This document shows positions 1 to 12,125 of a stretch of DNA of 64,000 nucleotides, one piece after another. Position numbers and translations under genes: made by a program. Origin of the DNA: Eutreptiella sp. 'Long Island Sound 2002' (taxonomy: Eukaryota > Euglenozoa > Euglenophyceae > Eutreptiales > Eutreptiaceae). Below the pieces are notes generated by a model. It made no database searches. It saw nothing but the letters and a program-made list of their open reading frames with translations, and had not been told where the DNA came from. Where the stretch lies: assembly GCA_964036045.1 (NCBI GenBank), contig OZ038385.1:60483919-60547918 (forward strand). The letters run 5' to 3'. The stretch's first letter is position 1, and the number at the start of each line of letters is the position of its first letter.

Positions 1-609
1 TAAGTATTTTTATCACTCTTTTGAAGCTTAAAGTACACTTTCTCAAAGTAACTAGGGTTGTAACCCTAGCCCCCCAGGAAGTTCATCCCTACCACTCAAC
101 TGAGCGGAGGTATCTTCCTTCATGGAGGATATACCGAAATAAAATAGGCATTTCATGCTTTAGGCCTTGGAGGTTAAGCCTGGTGGTCTCCCACCCCAAG
201 ACCCCTATGCTCAATTGTCTCTACCACTTATTGTGGTTCTACTTTTTAACTGTTTCTGAATTCAGTTGCTTGGCCAAGTCATATTCTGTGTCTGGCCTGA
301 CACCTATGCCCCACATTCCTAACCAGCACCATTTCACCCAAAAGAGTGCACATGAAGTGCTTGATGCTATCTTTGAGGCTAGAGTCAGCCCAGGTTTCAT
401 ATAAAATCTTTTGTATTATCCATTTGTGATTGAATCTTTGTGCTTTGTCTATCTGCAGACCTTCTGTGTTACACTGGATTTCAAACTATTCATTGATTCG
501 ATCCACATCCTGTTCTTGCTCTACTTGCTCCTTTGGTTTAGGGATTTCACCATCAAAAACCTGCAGGATTTCATCAAAATCTATAGCGCACTAATCAAGG
601 ACATCTTTC
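1..609 (+). repeat. E1 5' LTR, last 609 bp only
   Basis: This stretch is repeated directly at 28979-29587 with 13 substitutions by hand count (about 2%). Similarity stops at 609/610, exactly where a tRNA-type primer site begins, which marks the LTR/internal border. Small ORFs inside it occur in both copies only because the DNA is duplicated. Confidence 0.88.
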
Positions 610-622
610 CGGTAGCAGAGGC
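610..622 (+). other. E1 primer-binding site
   Basis: GGTAGCAGAGGC follows the LTR end directly. E2 has the same string after its own LTR (9104). It resembles the common initiator-Met tRNA primer site TGGTATCAGAGC, with a G in place of T at the sixth base. The actual tRNA is inferred. Confidence 0.7.
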
Positions 623-864
623 AAACCCTGAGAACCTTTCGAACCGACTCTGAGCAGAAGCACAAGCAAAGCAGACTGAAAAGCACATTGAAGATGTCCA
701 CTCAACTGTCCTCCCGAACCTGGCAGATCAGAAGTGTACAAGTGCAACATGGCAGTGTAGCCCACCCAAAGAGTGAACCGCCACTCAGAGCAGCATCCGG
801 GTCTCAGGAAGATCCAGAGCACAGAAGGGCGGAACTAAATCCGCCCAGAACAATCCCATGAACC

Positions 865-2867
865 ATGGAAACCTTAGCGGCCCATGGTGAAGACAGCCTG
901 CAAAGGCTCCGCAGGCGTGTCGAAGCTTCCATCGCCCGGTCGGCTTGTCCGGCGTCGTCTTCTACCATACTTGGAGTTGGTCCTGAAGAACAAGAGGACC
1001 TACGAAGGAGGATGGACGAGTTCATGCTCCTCGAAGAGGACCACAAGTCCACCGTAGGAGAAGATGGAGAAATACCTCTTGATGCCCTCGGGTCGCCGCC
1101 CCAAACTGAGATGGGCTCCTTCCTCTATTCTGGGCCATCTACAGACATGGCGGACACAGTCTCACTACCGAGACGACCGAGAGTACACGAACACCCGACA
1201 GCAAGGCATCGAGACCTGCCGATAATGCATCCTCTTCGCCCAGAGCGCACCCATGAAGCTCTGGATTGTACGGCCAAACTTTTGGCCAAACTTCTATCCG
1301 GATCGGAAGACCCGGATGTGACAGCTCTGTCAGAGGCTGTCAAGGCTAAATTGGGTATCACTGAACCCTTACCCAAGCCAGCGCTACTCTCCCCTTCACC
1401 CGGATTGAGCACGTTGGCTGATGATCTCAAAAGATCAAGGGTGTCCAGGTTGCTACCCAAGGTCACTTGCCCCAGCCCTTTTCATCCTTGCGCCAGGACA
1501 GTCCCTATTGCTGAACTATAGGACGTGCCGGTGACGGAGACTGAGAAAAGAGGGCTGTCAGCCCTGGCACCTCTTGCCGGCGTATCTCCTTCTCCTTCTG
1601 GCCTAACCCCGGGGGGTGGGAAGATGGGCGGACCTATTGCCCAGGCGAACATCCAGCTAGAACTGCCGGACTTCGACCCGAAAAATCTGCCTGAATGGGC
1701 AGAAGAATTTGCTGAGTTTCTTTTGCTCACTGGCCAATCCCATGTGGATGTGGCCACCAAATGCTCCTTGCTGAAACGCTCCTGCAAAAAGAAAATTTTG
1801 CAAAAACAGGTGAAACAGATTGTGAAAACCTGTTCAACCTGGGTAGAGGTACTCCAAAGACTGGAGAAAACATTCCCAGTCTATGAGACTGACCTCAGTG
1901 TGCGCACACAGATAGAGGAGCTACCTATGCTCCCTGAGTTTCCTTCCGCTGCGCGAGTCTCTGAATACGTGTGCGACCTGGAGTATCTGTTTTCACGGAT
2001 GACCGTGGGCTCCTACGGAGCCAATGAGCCCCACCTGTGGCTCATGAGTAAGATCCCCCAACATACGTGGGATGACTGCCGCGCTACCTCTGAGAGGAAA
2101 AGCCGGACCCACTCGTACGACGAACTGGTGGACCTGCTGATTGAGCTAGCTCTTGAGAGGGAGAATGACTCCCACCTGGAGAAATTCCTCAAGAAGCACT
2201 TGGGTCGAGGTGGTACCCCTACCCCCAAACGTGGCGAAGGGAAAGGGCCTAAAAATCCCACTAACACCAACCAGGGAGGTGGTAAAGGGAGGGGTAACCT
2301 ACGTGCCATGAATGAGGTTAAACCTGATGCAGGTACACCCCCCCTGTTCTACTGCAAACCTGTCAATGACAAGCGGGGGCCTTGTCATGCCCCTGACTGC
2401 GATCACCGCAGTAGCTGTATGCTGCAGATGAACCGACAGCAGCATACCAAGGATGGGAAACCTGTGACCCATCAGGATCATTTCAGGTGTACCATCACCT
2501 GTGGCTATTGTGGCAAACGCCGTCACTACGAAGACGAATGTCACATAAAGAAACGCGAGAGTGATAAACTCAAGCGACAGGAGGCTGAACGCCAGAAGAC
2601 CCAAACACCCACCAGAAATCTCCCGAATGGGGATAAAGGTGGTAAAGGAGGTGGCAAGGGGGGTGGCAAAGGTGGACCCCCTAACCCCCAGAGATGCTCA
2701 TCAGCGCCCGCTGCTACTCCCCCTCTGCCGCAGGTAACCCCAAGAAGCGTCCACAGGCGGATAACGCTTCCCCTGAGGGGAATAACTCCAAGAAGAGGCG
2801 GCTGGCCTGGATGGCCAAGTCCCTCATGGCTGCAGGGGTGGATGTCAAGTTCCCTGATGAGGAGTAG
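865..2867 (+). pseudogene. gag: E1 Gag (capsid plus nucleocapsid), broken
   Basis: Gag packages element RNA in cytoplasmic particles. The ATG at 865 opens a 218-codon stretch ending in TAG at 1519, and the same frame continues directly. The capsid-like part begins near 1624. A canonical CX2CX4HX4C zinc knuckle lies near 2503-2544, preceded and followed by Gly/Lys-rich RNA-binding tracts. The knuckle frame runs to a TAA at 2911. However, the other frame from 2694 to a TAG at 2865 encodes a plausible basic Gag tail that leads straight into protease. A one-base indel in the G/C-rich run around 2650-2690 is therefore likely. That TAG matches the gag/pol border stop of E2 and E3. Confidence 0.8.
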
Positions 2868-5800
2868 GGGGGCGGCTCCGAAGAGGAGGACTTGGTTTTC
2901 TGGATCCTTGTAAAAGTTGGGGATCAAGTTTTTCGAGCGGTGCTTGACACCGGTGCAACACTTTCCATAGTGGCCCGGCGCCTGCTAAGGACTTTCAGGA
3001 AAACTAAGACCGTGGCCATCAGAGTAGGGGATGGGCGTACCATCCATTCCTTGGGGGGATTCGATGTGACTATATGCTTGGGCGACGAAACTGTGACCCA
3101 ACACTGCAGAGTGCTGGACACCGACGCCTTTGACATCGTCATTGGTACCGACTTCCTACGAAGAAACCCCCTGGTAAAAATGCTGTCTCTCCAGCGCCCC
3201 TATTCTTTGCACTGCGACTTTGGCAGTGGGCTCTTCTCCGTACCTTTGGAGCTGTCAGGACGAAAAGAGTTTGGGCTGCGCTACGCATCCAAGACTAACT
3301 ATCGTACTGAAAACTACCAATTGGCCCGTCACGTTCTTGAAAATGGACTGGCGGCCCTTCAGGTAAACCTGGATGAGATCCAGGTGGAATTGTTTGCGAG
3401 CCGACAACAGCACATCCTGCAGTTGTACTGCTCGAAACATTTAAACAACGAGTTCCGTTTCTTCTGGAAAGCAATGGGCCTAGTGTATGCTAACCCTCCC
3501 TTCTCCCTGCTCGCAAAGGTTTTAACCAAAATCATTTATGAGGGAGGAAGGGCTGTCACGTGCACCCCTGACGGGGGCTGCTCTGGTGAACACGCTTACT
3601 GGCACCGTATGCTAGATCGAATGACCGTGGGAAGAGTGCAACTCCCCGACGGTCCCATCTATGTGCCTGAGGACTCAGACACAGCTATGCAGGCCCCTGA
3701 GTGGGCCAGTTTCTTATCCATCGTTGATGGATCATTCAATCCTGTACCCCTGTGTGACCTAGACTAGGTGCTACTGAAAGAGGTCATGGCCAAAAATCGT
3801 GGCCTGACCCTTTCTGATCTCAAAAACCGATCTCCTGAGCACCTATCTGCCACACTTGCAGGGTGTGAATCTCCCGATGGCTATCTCGAACCTGCAGCTG
3901 TTAAGGATAATGCCGACGACCAACTGTCTGAGATCGCCAGCACTATCCCTCCTGTTGATCCCAGCTGTGTTGACCTAAAACACAGTGCCTTCCTAGCCCA
4001 GCTGTTGCTGGGGGTAGATCTAGAGTCGACCTCAGAACCCGCTTCCCCTGTTGGGAAGCCAGTGCTACACATGCAGCCTATGCACACAGGTGAACCCATG
4101 GCCCGGAGTCCTGATGCTCTGGCGCGGCCTGCTTCTAATAACATGCCACTGTCTGAGCATGACACTCAGGAACTCCGGCGGCTGTTGTACCTGAAGGCCG
4201 AAGGTATTGAGCGCCAAGAGCGGCTGCAATACCTCAGACAGACCTGGAAATCCTCCATCTGGTCTGCGGAGGACGATGATTCCTATACGCTGCATGATCC
4301 TGAGATACCGCTAGTGTATTCTCCGCACTATGGGCAGCAATGTCCCCCTGAGTGGGACGATGGTTCTGTGCCTGCCGAAACTGCTGATCGGCAGAAAGGG
4401 AAAGAACATGGAAAGAGCAACCTCCATGCTGAGGAGGATTTCCTGCCGAAACTCGAGAGTCTTAACCTTGACCCCCGACTGAAGAAACTGCTGATAACCT
4501 ATGAGGAGGTGTTCGGCGCCTTGCCGCCCCCCCTCTCTTGTAAAAAACTGGTCCAGATGGACCTGAAACTGAAACCTGAATTTGAAAAGACGCGAGTGAG
4601 GCGTCGTCCCTATCCCGCTCCACAGGATGAGGTTGAAGAAATCGAGCGCCAGATCCAGGAATGTATTGATGCTGACCTTGTTGAAGAATATAAGAAGGGG
4701 GACTACCCCCATCACTGCAGTCCCTGTTTCCTGGTTGCTAAACCAGGGTCGACTGCCCTACGACTGGTTGTTGACTATGGTGAGGTCAACAAGAAAATCC
4801 AGAACCACTCAGGGAGTATTCCTAACATGGAAAATACCCTGGAGCGTATTGCCAAATGCAGGTACAAGACCAAAATGGACAAACGCTCTGGTTTCTGGCA
4901 GGTGGACCTAACCGCCGCAGCTCAGGAGCTGCTCGCTTTTATAACCCCTAAGGGTCGTGTCTTTAAGTGGAAGGTCATGCCTTTCGGCGTGGCTAATGCC
5001 CCAGCGCTCTTCCAGGAGCTAATGAACAAAATTTTGTACATACTGAGGCGCAGGTCTCTAGTACAGGAGTTGATTCCTCGGGGTGCAGAAATGGAGGCCC
5101 ACATCAACGACGTGAGTTTGGGTACTAATACCCAAGAGGACCATGTCCTTCTCCTCCGTGAATTTTTCATTGTTTGTCAAGAAAACCATCTCCGAATCAA
5201 ACTCGAAAAATGTGAGTTTATGAAAGAGGAGATGGAAAATTTCGGTTTCGACGTGAGGTATGGCTGGTGGAAACCAGCCGCGTCTAAGATGCAGCCCCTA
5301 CAGGACATGCAGATTCGCGATGACCCTAAGAAGGGTCTACATGATGTCAGGAGTTTTGTGGGCGCCTGTAATTTCTATCCACGTCACATCCACAATTTTA
5401 CCTACTCCTCTGCCCCCCTCACTGACCTAATCAAGAAAACTACTCCCTGGAGGTGGACCGCCAGAGAGGAGGAACGTTTCCAGGAGTTGAAGAAGAAAAT
5501 TGCCTCCTCCAACTGCCTGGGAGTGCCCCGCCCTAAGGGCGAGATAGTCCTGATCACTGATGCCAGTGATGTAGGGGGGGGTGGAACAATCTACCAATGG
5601 CAAAAGCTGAACCCTGCTGAACTAACCCGCTGCCATTATCGTACTAGTGGACTGAACGGTGATGGCTCAATGAAACATGACTATCCTACCAGTGAGTGGC
5701 CGCTGGTGCCACTGGGACACTGGAATTGGAAATGGAACCAAGCGCGTTCCAATTACAGCACCTATGAGCAGGAACTCCTGGCCGGTATGTTGGTGCTTTT

Positions 5801-6747
5801 GTCACAATCCCGCCTCCTGGGATCTAACCCTATTGTCTGGCTATGTGATTAGGAACCTGTGAAGTCTTTTCAGAAGGGCCCACCACCAGAGAAAGCAAAA
5901 CTAAAACGGTGGTGGACTTACCTGAGCCAGTTCAGGTTGACAGTTCATCATATCCCCGGTATAAAAAATGAACTGTCTGACTATATATCGCGCAAAAACT
6001 TCGATGCGCTTATAGGTGAGAGCTCTGAGGCGCTCGCCAAAGAGGCTTTTCAGCGTATGGATGTCCAACTTGAGCTGTCCATGCGCACTGCTGGAATCCT
6101 GGAAGGTTGGAGTCTAACCGACTATCAGTCACAGTATAAAGAAATTCTCCAAACCCTCAGCACTGGTCTCGAACCCCGTGTCATTGACGGGCACCAGTGG
6201 TATAAAAACAATCAGTACCTCTTCTACGAGGACCGAATTGGTGTGCCTGAGGCACGACTGGATGAGTGCCTACAGTGGTCCCATCTCAGTTCTGGTAACA
6301 CTGGCGCTAATCGCTCAGTGGACTTCTTCCGTGAGTGTTTCTACTGTAGTCTAACCCTGACTGAACTGACGTCGCGTATGCAGACCATTGTGGATGCTTG
6401 TGGCTGTCATGCCAGCAAGCAAAGCAACAGTAGGGATAGGGGCCTGATTTCCAGCTTACTCATACCCTATTGTGCTAACTCTCTTCTCTACGTGGAATTC
6501 ATCCATGGCCTACCACGCTTCAGCGGCTATGATAGTTGACTATTGGTCACCTGTGGCCTATCTCGCTTCACCCGTGTGTTCCCTTGCAATAAGAAAATCA
6601 CAGGTGAGCAGACTGTGAAAATGTTGGTCGAACAATTGTTTGAACCCTATGGAGCACCTAAGCAGGTGCACTCTGATGAAGATGTACGCATCCGCAGTGA
6701 CACTGGGTGGTACAAACGAGTGCTAAATGCCCTCAACGTGGAGGTAA
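2868..6747 (+). pseudogene. pol: E1 Pol, first part: protease, methyltransferase-like, RT, RNase H, integrase N-terminal part
   Basis: One frame runs through TAG at 3765, TAG at 5850 (CAG expected) and TGA at 6537. The aspartic protease shows DTGAT at about 2946. Next comes a domain like the Dam-type methyltransferase of DIRS elements: VELFAS at 3384-3401 and the catalytic-type NPPF at 3492-3503. RT motifs follow (LVVDYGEVNK, VMPFGVANAPALFQ), but the YxDD box reads HIND at 5100-5111, so polymerase activity is lost. RNase H shows ITDASD near 5552. Integrase has a zinc-finger-like region near 6270-6420 and SDED near 6673. The first catalytic Asp position reads Glu (6495). The frame is cut inside the integrase core by E2. 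Confidence 0.88.
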
Positions 6748-9103
6748 TGAAGCCGGTTCGGACCCCCGTGGCCATCTTGGGGTCACTTGGGGTGTGTATC
6801 TATGTGCCGGCAAGCCGCCATTGGCTGATATCATACTCTCCCATCCACCTGATCTAACCCGATGTGATAGTGTGATAGGTTTGGCCATTCCGGCTATGAG
6901 CGGCCATATTCAGAACCGAGGCACCGCCAGCGGAGATTTATATATCGGAATATCAGGAAGCAACAGGGTTTTATTATCATAATGTTTCCGTAATTTTTCA
7001 GCCTTTCGTTCTGATGGTCAATGTATCGGCGACTGTCAGTTGGCTCGCGATTTTGCGTTAAATGATTGGTTAACTGTTATTTCCAGATATTTTGGCGGAT
7101 ATTCCGTTGAAGGGTCAGATTTCATCAGCAAAGGGTTCGTTGCATCCGCAATTCTCTAAATAAGCACTCGAAATTTTAATCAGAATTTTTCGCGATGTCG
7201 AAATCGGATTTTCGACTTCGACATCGCCGCACTTGATTTGGACTTCTTCGAGTGGTCATACTCCTTTCCCTATGCCCGAATCAGGTTTCCCTTATACTTG
7301 CCACCCATTTGACTTGGAGATATAAGGGAAACAAAAGTGAATCGTGGGACCACTTTGAAGGACCATATCTACGAGCGAGTGTGAGGAAAGAGAATAAGGA
7401 GGATTGGGTTGGAACCGCCTTGGTCTCAAGTTAATTTAGGAAGCATCAAACGCCTTTGGTACGCACACATGCCCGGTGTAGCAAGGGAAAAGGGTCAAGA
7501 GGGTATAAAGTGATATATAACTCTTGGACCGTGCAACCGAATATTTAAATGCGACTTTCGAGTGTGCCGCATGAGTGTTGGGGTTGCATAGCAACTTTCC
7601 TTGGGTTCCTACGTATTTTTAACGTGAAGTTATGCCAATGGAGGGACATGGTATATCATGGTGGGAGCCACATTTTGAGGGTATTTGTTATATGCATGGT
7701 ATATGTTGGATATGCTCACGCCCATGTTATATATCTTCGTGTGGCCGAAGAGATGGGGAGCCATACGTGACAAGGGCTTTGCCCATGTCCCAATTGTGGA
7801 ATTCAAAGCGCTAGACCAAGTCTACCGCATATGTATTGCTCATGGTATGTTTGACAAAGAGATCCATGGGTGCACTCCCATTTTCATGGGGCATGTAGAT
7901 ATTAGTGGCAAAGGTATCTCCATGCGCCCGATTGGGGATCCAAGTGGGGGAATTGTTCGCAAATGGTTCCAATCATTTGTGTATTGAATCATGAGCGGAT
8001 ATCATGGGTGAGCATAGAGATATACTATCATGACAACTTTGTATTTGGACATATTTTCGTGTTTTTGACCTCATTTTATGCTCATTTTTGTGTTTTATGT
8101 GCTCAACTGGTCAGCTAACAGCAAAGTGCCTAGAGATCCGTGAACTATGGTATGTTGCTTATATGTTGGCATATGCTTCGGTGTTGCACCTCACCATATG
8201 CCGGATCACGTAGTCACTTTGGCTTGGCACACGAGGCCTCACAAAATTAGGTCTCAAATTCATGAGTTGACTTGTGAAGCATGTCATGTACATAACCGGA
8301 GGAGCTTCGGAGCCAATGATGGGATATTCTTGGGCATGGACCTTTGGTCTATATCACCCTTGTATATAACTTTCCGGTTTGACACATGCATGGAGCATTT
8401 GGACATTTGCCGTATGCATTTTTGAGTATATAATTGACTTTTGGGCATAATGGTGTGATTTGCCTGATTTTGCCATGTTGTGAGGTCAACATCATGGGGC
8501 AGTTCTCCAAGCCCAATCGACTCCAAGTCCAACCAAGGTTATGTCAGGGTAGGGCATGGTCCTGAGTGCCACTCTAGGCCATGACACGCCACCTCCCCTA
8601 TTGGGCTAGGATTTATAGGCTTGGGAGTGAACACATTTTTGGGGTTTGTCTAGTGACTTGTGACACATGGCATTCAGCCATCTCATTTGACCTGGTTCAG
8701 GGCAATATGTTGGTGAGTCAAGGGAAGGTCTTGAGTCCAGGGAATGAGGGGTTTATGGCTGCGAATGTGTATGTTTACCTCTCTCCCCAACTTTGCTTTA
8801 TTTGTGTTCATATGCCAATTTCAGGGCTTTCTTCCTTGGTGCAATTCTTGTACATGCCCGCCACCGTGGGAATACCGGTGTGCTGAACGAAAGCCCGCAG
8901 CCTGATTTGGATTGTGAATTGGGTTATTGCTGTATTTGTTGGATCTGGTTGTTATTCAGGGTTGAAGGAGGATTTTATTTTCTATTTTTTTGGATTTGGA
9001 ACCTTGGATTTTGAGCAATGCAATCGTTGATCAGGAGCAAATCGGCAGGGGTTACAGGCGGAAGGGGCACAGCGGGGGCCGGTCCTGGTAGGGACCTTCT
9101 TTA
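6748..9103 (+). repeat. E2 5' LTR
   Basis: It starts TGAAGCCGG and ends CTTCTTTA, followed at once by the primer site TGGTAGCAGAGGC. It is colinear with 17708-20063 and, up to 8889, with 31757-33899. A 34-nt hairpin lies at 7193-7226. No ORF within it shows protein constraint. The ATG at 9018 near its 3' end is in frame with gag. Confidence 0.95.
7193..7226 (+). promoter_or_regulatory. Conserved LTR hairpin (E2 5' LTR)
   Basis: A 9-bp arm GATGTCGAA pairs with TTCGACATC, extended outward by a C-G pair. Inside are one A/C mismatch, three more pairs and a six-base loop. The same structure occurs in three other LTRs of the window, including the strongly diverged E3 LTR, where the outer C-G pair is replaced by G-C. 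This suggests a functional RNA or DNA structure; its role is unknown. Confidence 0.6.
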
Positions 9104-9116
9104 TGGTAGCAGAGGC
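9104..9116 (+). other. E2 primer-binding site
   Basis: TGGTAGCAGAGGC abuts the 5' LTR end, the place where minus-strand DNA synthesis is primed. It is the same string as in E1 and close to the initiator-Met tRNA complement. Confidence 0.75.
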
Positions 9117-9323
9117 TTACCTGCTGCCCCTACCTACCGCCGACCCGGGGACTTGGGCCCTCATGAGCCCTGCCCAAGTACGCCCCGGGTGCGTATTGTG
9201 GACTCGGTGGAGACCACGCCGGAGATTGGAGCCATAGAAGGACCGAGACGTTCAAGAGCATGGCGAACTCCGGAAGTTGAAGCCCGAAGAGAAGAACGAC
9301 ACTCGGGAAGAGGAGGACGTGAC

Positions 9324-12125
9324 ATGGAGGACCTGGTCTCCATGTGTGAGCGTCGCTGCCGAAAGGCATGCAACCTCCGCTCCGCCGCGGAGGACTCTGA
9401 TGAGGCCTGCCATTCAGGCAGCAGTGGAGGACGGGCCCGGCGCTACCGGAAGCGCGGGTCACCCAAGTCCGCGGCAAGGGACGCCGGGGCTATGGACACG
9501 GACCCCAGCCCGGTCAGGCTGTGGGAATCCGAGGGGCATTCCGAGGGCTATCGGACAGCCCATGAGCCACCCTCGGAGCCGGAGACGTCAGCGCCGATCG
9601 CCAGGGCGCATACGGCTCCCGAGCCCGCCCTGCAGCACGACGCCGAGGGCTTGGAGAGACCAGCCAGGGCCCGGACGGCACCTGTGCCCCGGCATACGGG
9701 ACCTGAGACGGACGCCATAGGCGATACGCCCATGGGCGATGAGTCCGAGGCGCCGGGAACCGCGGGATGCGCTGGATCAGGCGGACAGCACGCCGCGTGC
9801 CACTGTGAGCACGTGTCCTTCCTCATGGGCAAGTACCCGAAGATGGGGATGGACGCCATCGTGCGTCACCTTGACCGCCTAGACAACGCCAAGGACGCTC
9901 TAGAGGAGGACGTCGCGGGGATCCTGGACGACCAGTCGGCCGCGGAGAACCACATGGAGGAGCTGCGAGCGGATCAGGCCCGGTACCGGGAGAATCTGGA
10001 GCTGGCCCTGCAGAAGCAGCAGCAAGTGGTGGACAGCCTCCTCCACTTAGTGGAGGACATGTCGGGACGCCTGAGAAGGCTAGAGGAGCGACAGCCCCTC
10101 GCCTCGGGTCCGGAGCTCCCGGCAAAACCGGCCGCGGTAGAGCTGGTTGAGCGGGTTAAGACCCTCAGGAGCGCCATGGAGAAACCCATGGGCGGCCCTG
10201 CAGAGGCACCATACGTGCCTCCGCGTGTTGACCCGGGTGCGCTGCCGTATGTTCCCCTGTTCAGCGAGTCCACGATGCTCGGGGAACACACGGCACCGGC
10301 TGGGTCCATGCAGGAAGGGCACGTGACCACGGACCCGAGGAGCCTGACGGTACAGATGTCCCATGCCGCTCAGGATGTACCGCTCACGACGAATATGGCA
10401 GTCTATGCGGAAGAGAAGATCGAGATCCAGAACCAGACCATGCAGGGGCGAACCATGGGAAGCGCCGACGGACATGGTGGAGGCCATCCAAGCGGAAACC
10501 TGTGGGCGAAGGATCCCAATACGGGGATATGGACGGCCGATGGGGCAAATCCTTCCCGCATTCCAAACCCCATGGGTTCAGGCCCAACTGGACCGCACTC
10601 CATGGAAGAGAGGGATGTACGGGGAGTGTACTCACACCCCCCGGCCACAGGTGGTATCCGTCTCGGTGGAGTGGTGGCTGGAGACGTCGGAGACGCCATC
10701 AGGATTGACGACCTCAGGGGAATCAAGATCCCCTATTACGACGGGAACCCCTCCAACCTGGATGACTTCATCCTGGACTGGGAGGACTTCGCCGAGGAGG
10801 TCGTCGGCGAGATGCGGGGAGCGCCGCGGGATAAGTGGGTATGCCGGACATTCCCACACCGCCTGGCGCAGGACCTGAAGGAGGAGCTGCGGGATCAGAT
10901 CCGGGAAGGACTGATCAGGACGGAGCAGGCCTGCCTCCAGTGGTTGGAGGATGAGGAGCGGGTGGAAGCTCCGAATCAGAAGCTGGAGGACCTGTGGTCC
11001 ATTCCACTGCCGCTGGACCGCGGTGAGTTGCGGGTCCGGGAGTGGAACCGGTATCTGCGGAAGTACCGCAGATGCCTCAAGCTGGTGGAGGATTGGAACG
11101 AGGCCAGCGAGATCCGCCACCTCCTGAAGGACGTCCTCCCCGGCAGCTGGAAGAGGAGAGCGGAGGACGAGGAGAAGAAGCGCGCCAAGAGACGGGTGGC
11201 GGTGAGGATCATGGCGGCGGAGGATACCCATGCGGGTATCATGGAGTTCTTCAGGAGGAACCTGGGCGAACCCGACCGGATGTTGGGCCTGAAGAACGCC
11301 ATGTACGTGGAGGTATTCGGGGACTCCATGGGGCAAAGGTTGCTGCGCCTCAACAACGTGGAGTGGAGGCGCGGGGAGCCGCTGAGGATGCAAGTCATCT
11401 TCGCCCGCATGAGCCTGGACGAGATCCTGAAGTACATCACGGTGGAGTTGAAGCTCAATGCGAAGAACGAGGCCCACGTGCAGGATCGACATGGTCATGG
11501 ACAACGAGGCCACCGAGAAGACCGCCATCATCGGGAGATCCAGGAGGACACGGCCAACTCCGCGGAGGATGGTAGTGGAAGTGGGCAGGACCACTGGTCC
11601 CGGGAGGATCACGAGGAGGCCCATTTCTTCGCGTTTGTGGCGCACAACGTGAAGAACAATGGGCAGGATCGGTCCAGATGGAACTGGGCGGGACCAAGGG
11701 GCAAAGAGCCAAGGAGGATTGGGAACCCACCGCTCTCATTCCGGGAGTACAGGTAGCAGCATGACGGGTGCTGGGTCTGTTATGGTAAGGGAAACAACCA
11801 TGCACACGACCACCGTCAGTGCAAGGTGTATGAGGCGGACAAGAAGGCCTACTTCGCCGCCCACCCCGAAAAGAAGCCCAAGGAGCAGCGTATTTCCGAT
11901 TGGAAGGCGAAGGGCGGAGAAGGGGGAAAAGGCCAAGGCAAAGGCCAAGGAAAAGGCGGAGGAAGAGGCTATGGTGGCCGACCTGGCCAAGACCGACGAG
12001 TGAGGTCGATCGAGGAGGTTGCTGAGGACATGTTGAGGACGTTGGCGGAACTCAAAGCCCAGCAAAGTGGAGGACAAAGTCCTGGCGGATCGCAGCCGGA
12101 AGGGGCTGCGGGAAGCCAAGTCTAG
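9324..12125 (+). CDS. gag: E2 Gag with an internal UAG
   Basis: The frame is open from an ATG inside the LTR (9018). The first ATG after the primer site is at 9324, so the real start is unsure. The N-terminal third is Pro/Arg/Glu-rich. A coiled-coil-like stretch rich in Leu, Gln and Glu lies near 9860-10110. The capsid-like core (about 10700-11480) is alignable with E3 Gag, for example YYDGNPSNLDDF against MYDGNPLNLDRF. A TAG at 11754 precedes a variant zinc knuckle (CX2CX10HX2C, 11772-11825) and a Gly/Lys-rich tail that stays in the same frame to a TAG at 12123. E3 has no stop at the first position. It may be a mutation or a readthrough site. Confidence 0.82.

Noticed and set aside
21-404. 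A 127-codon ORF present twice (also 28999-29382)
   Set aside because: Both copies lie in E1 LTR sequence. Substitutions show no bias to synonymous sites that I can see, and no motif is present.
7252-8886. Short ORFs repeated in several LTRs, which could look like a conserved gene family
   Set aside because: They are conserved only because the LTRs are copies. Frames break between the E2 LTRs and the third LTR.
10632-11645. Long antisense ORFs in gag and pol (also 15639-16517, 50018-51088, 55310-56368)
   Set aside because: They lie opposite well-supported coding sequence of high GC content and show no motif. They are frame shadows.
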